From positions 159,850-223,849 of the forward strand of contig NZ_JSWE01000096.1 of the NCBI RefSeq assembly GCF_000815465.1: a stretch of 64,000 bases of DNA, written 5' to 3'. The notes under the pieces are model-generated. The model ran no database searches, was not told the DNA's origin, and saw only the letters and a program-made list of their open reading frames with translations. The translations under genes and the position numbers were made by a program. Of this stretch, positions 63,939-64,000 are shown in pieces. Positions within the stretch are counted from its first letter, which is position 1; each line of letters opens with the position of its first letter. Source of the DNA: Candidatus Jidaibacter acanthamoeba. Its GTDB lineage: Bacteria; Pseudomonadota; Alphaproteobacteria; Rickettsiales; Midichloriaceae.

Positions 63939-64000
63939 ATGACACTAAAACAGTATAAGAAAGCGCTTAAAAACCTATTGAAAAAACAAAGTAAGAATAT
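63939..64000 (+). CDS. Start of a truncated basic frame at the window edge
   Basis: From ATG 63939 the frame is open for 20 codons to the edge and encodes a lysine-rich start (M-T-L-K-Q-Y-K-K-A-L-K-N-L). It might begin a transposase or another gene. Nothing more can be said. Confidence 0.3.
   Translation, partial: MTLKQYKKALKNLLKKQSKN

Overview
The window is AT-rich and gene-dense. Its gene content points to an intracellular alphaproteobacterium, most likely of the order Rickettsiales and perhaps close to the amoeba- or protist-associated Midichloriaceae. This is inferred from tig-clpP-clpX, ccoG and a FixI-type copper ATPase, a COQ7 ubiquinone hydroxylase, propionyl-CoA carboxylase, a GspL/GspM-like membrane set, and ankyrin, TPR, LRR and patatin proteins in one region. 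No rRNA or tRNA gene was recognised.

Layout. 1-8.9 kb: the 3' end of a biotin-carboxylase-type subunit (probably pccA), a TrmB-effector-like protein without a DNA-binding domain, a HAD-IIA phosphatase-like protein, a DsbD/ScsB thiol transporter, a WecA/MraY-family glycan-lipid transferase and two unrecognised proteins. 8.9-17.9 kb: tgt, ccoG, dsbB-like, coq7 and a PolB-like exonuclease in a + strand run, then a lytic transglycosylase, the phosphatidylethanolamine pair psd-pssA, a LOG-family hydrolase, dapB and a DUF6314-like protein. 18.0-21.7 kb: a complete riboflavin operon (ribD, ribE, ribBA, ribH) with a promoter candidate, an FMN riboswitch, a hairpin before ribD and a terminator after ribH. 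A decayed second ribH tail lies about 0.8 kb further on. 21.7-31 kb: unrecognised proteins, a glutathione S-transferase, a YbdK-type carboxylate-amine ligase, a phytase-esterase-like protein, a YgjP-type metallopeptidase, a GrpB-GNAT fusion and an exported Nudix-like protein. 31-46.4 kb: tig-clpP-clpX, the copper ATPase, a HAD phosphatase, small unknowns, radC-like, pccB, a three-gene set resembling a type II secretion/type IV pilus inner-membrane platform, a lone ABC ATPase and tmk. 46.4-64 kb: chaB, an unknown gene, an ankyrin gene broken by one nonsense codon, a frameshifted IS982-family transposase and a 13.7-kb co-directional island of three large genes.

The island is the most interesting part. 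It holds a patatin-like phospholipase with C-terminal ankyrin repeats, followed by two giant paralogues of 1954 and 1914 residues. Both giants contain a GlnD/DUF294-like nucleotidyltransferase motif and a kinase-like block with a conserved DG-P-N...D-DHG pattern. The first ends in two kinds of leucine-rich repeat plus ankyrin repeats. The second ends in ten TPRs and an F-box-like segment. The eukaryotic-like repeats, shared modules and nearby broken ankyrin and transposase genes suggest host-interaction effectors diversified by module shuffling. Function is inferred, not shown.

Metabolically, the bacterium should make riboflavin itself under FMN control, make phosphatidylethanolamine, carry out one step of the diaminopimelate/lysine pathway, mature periplasmic disulfides and assemble a copper-containing terminal oxidase.
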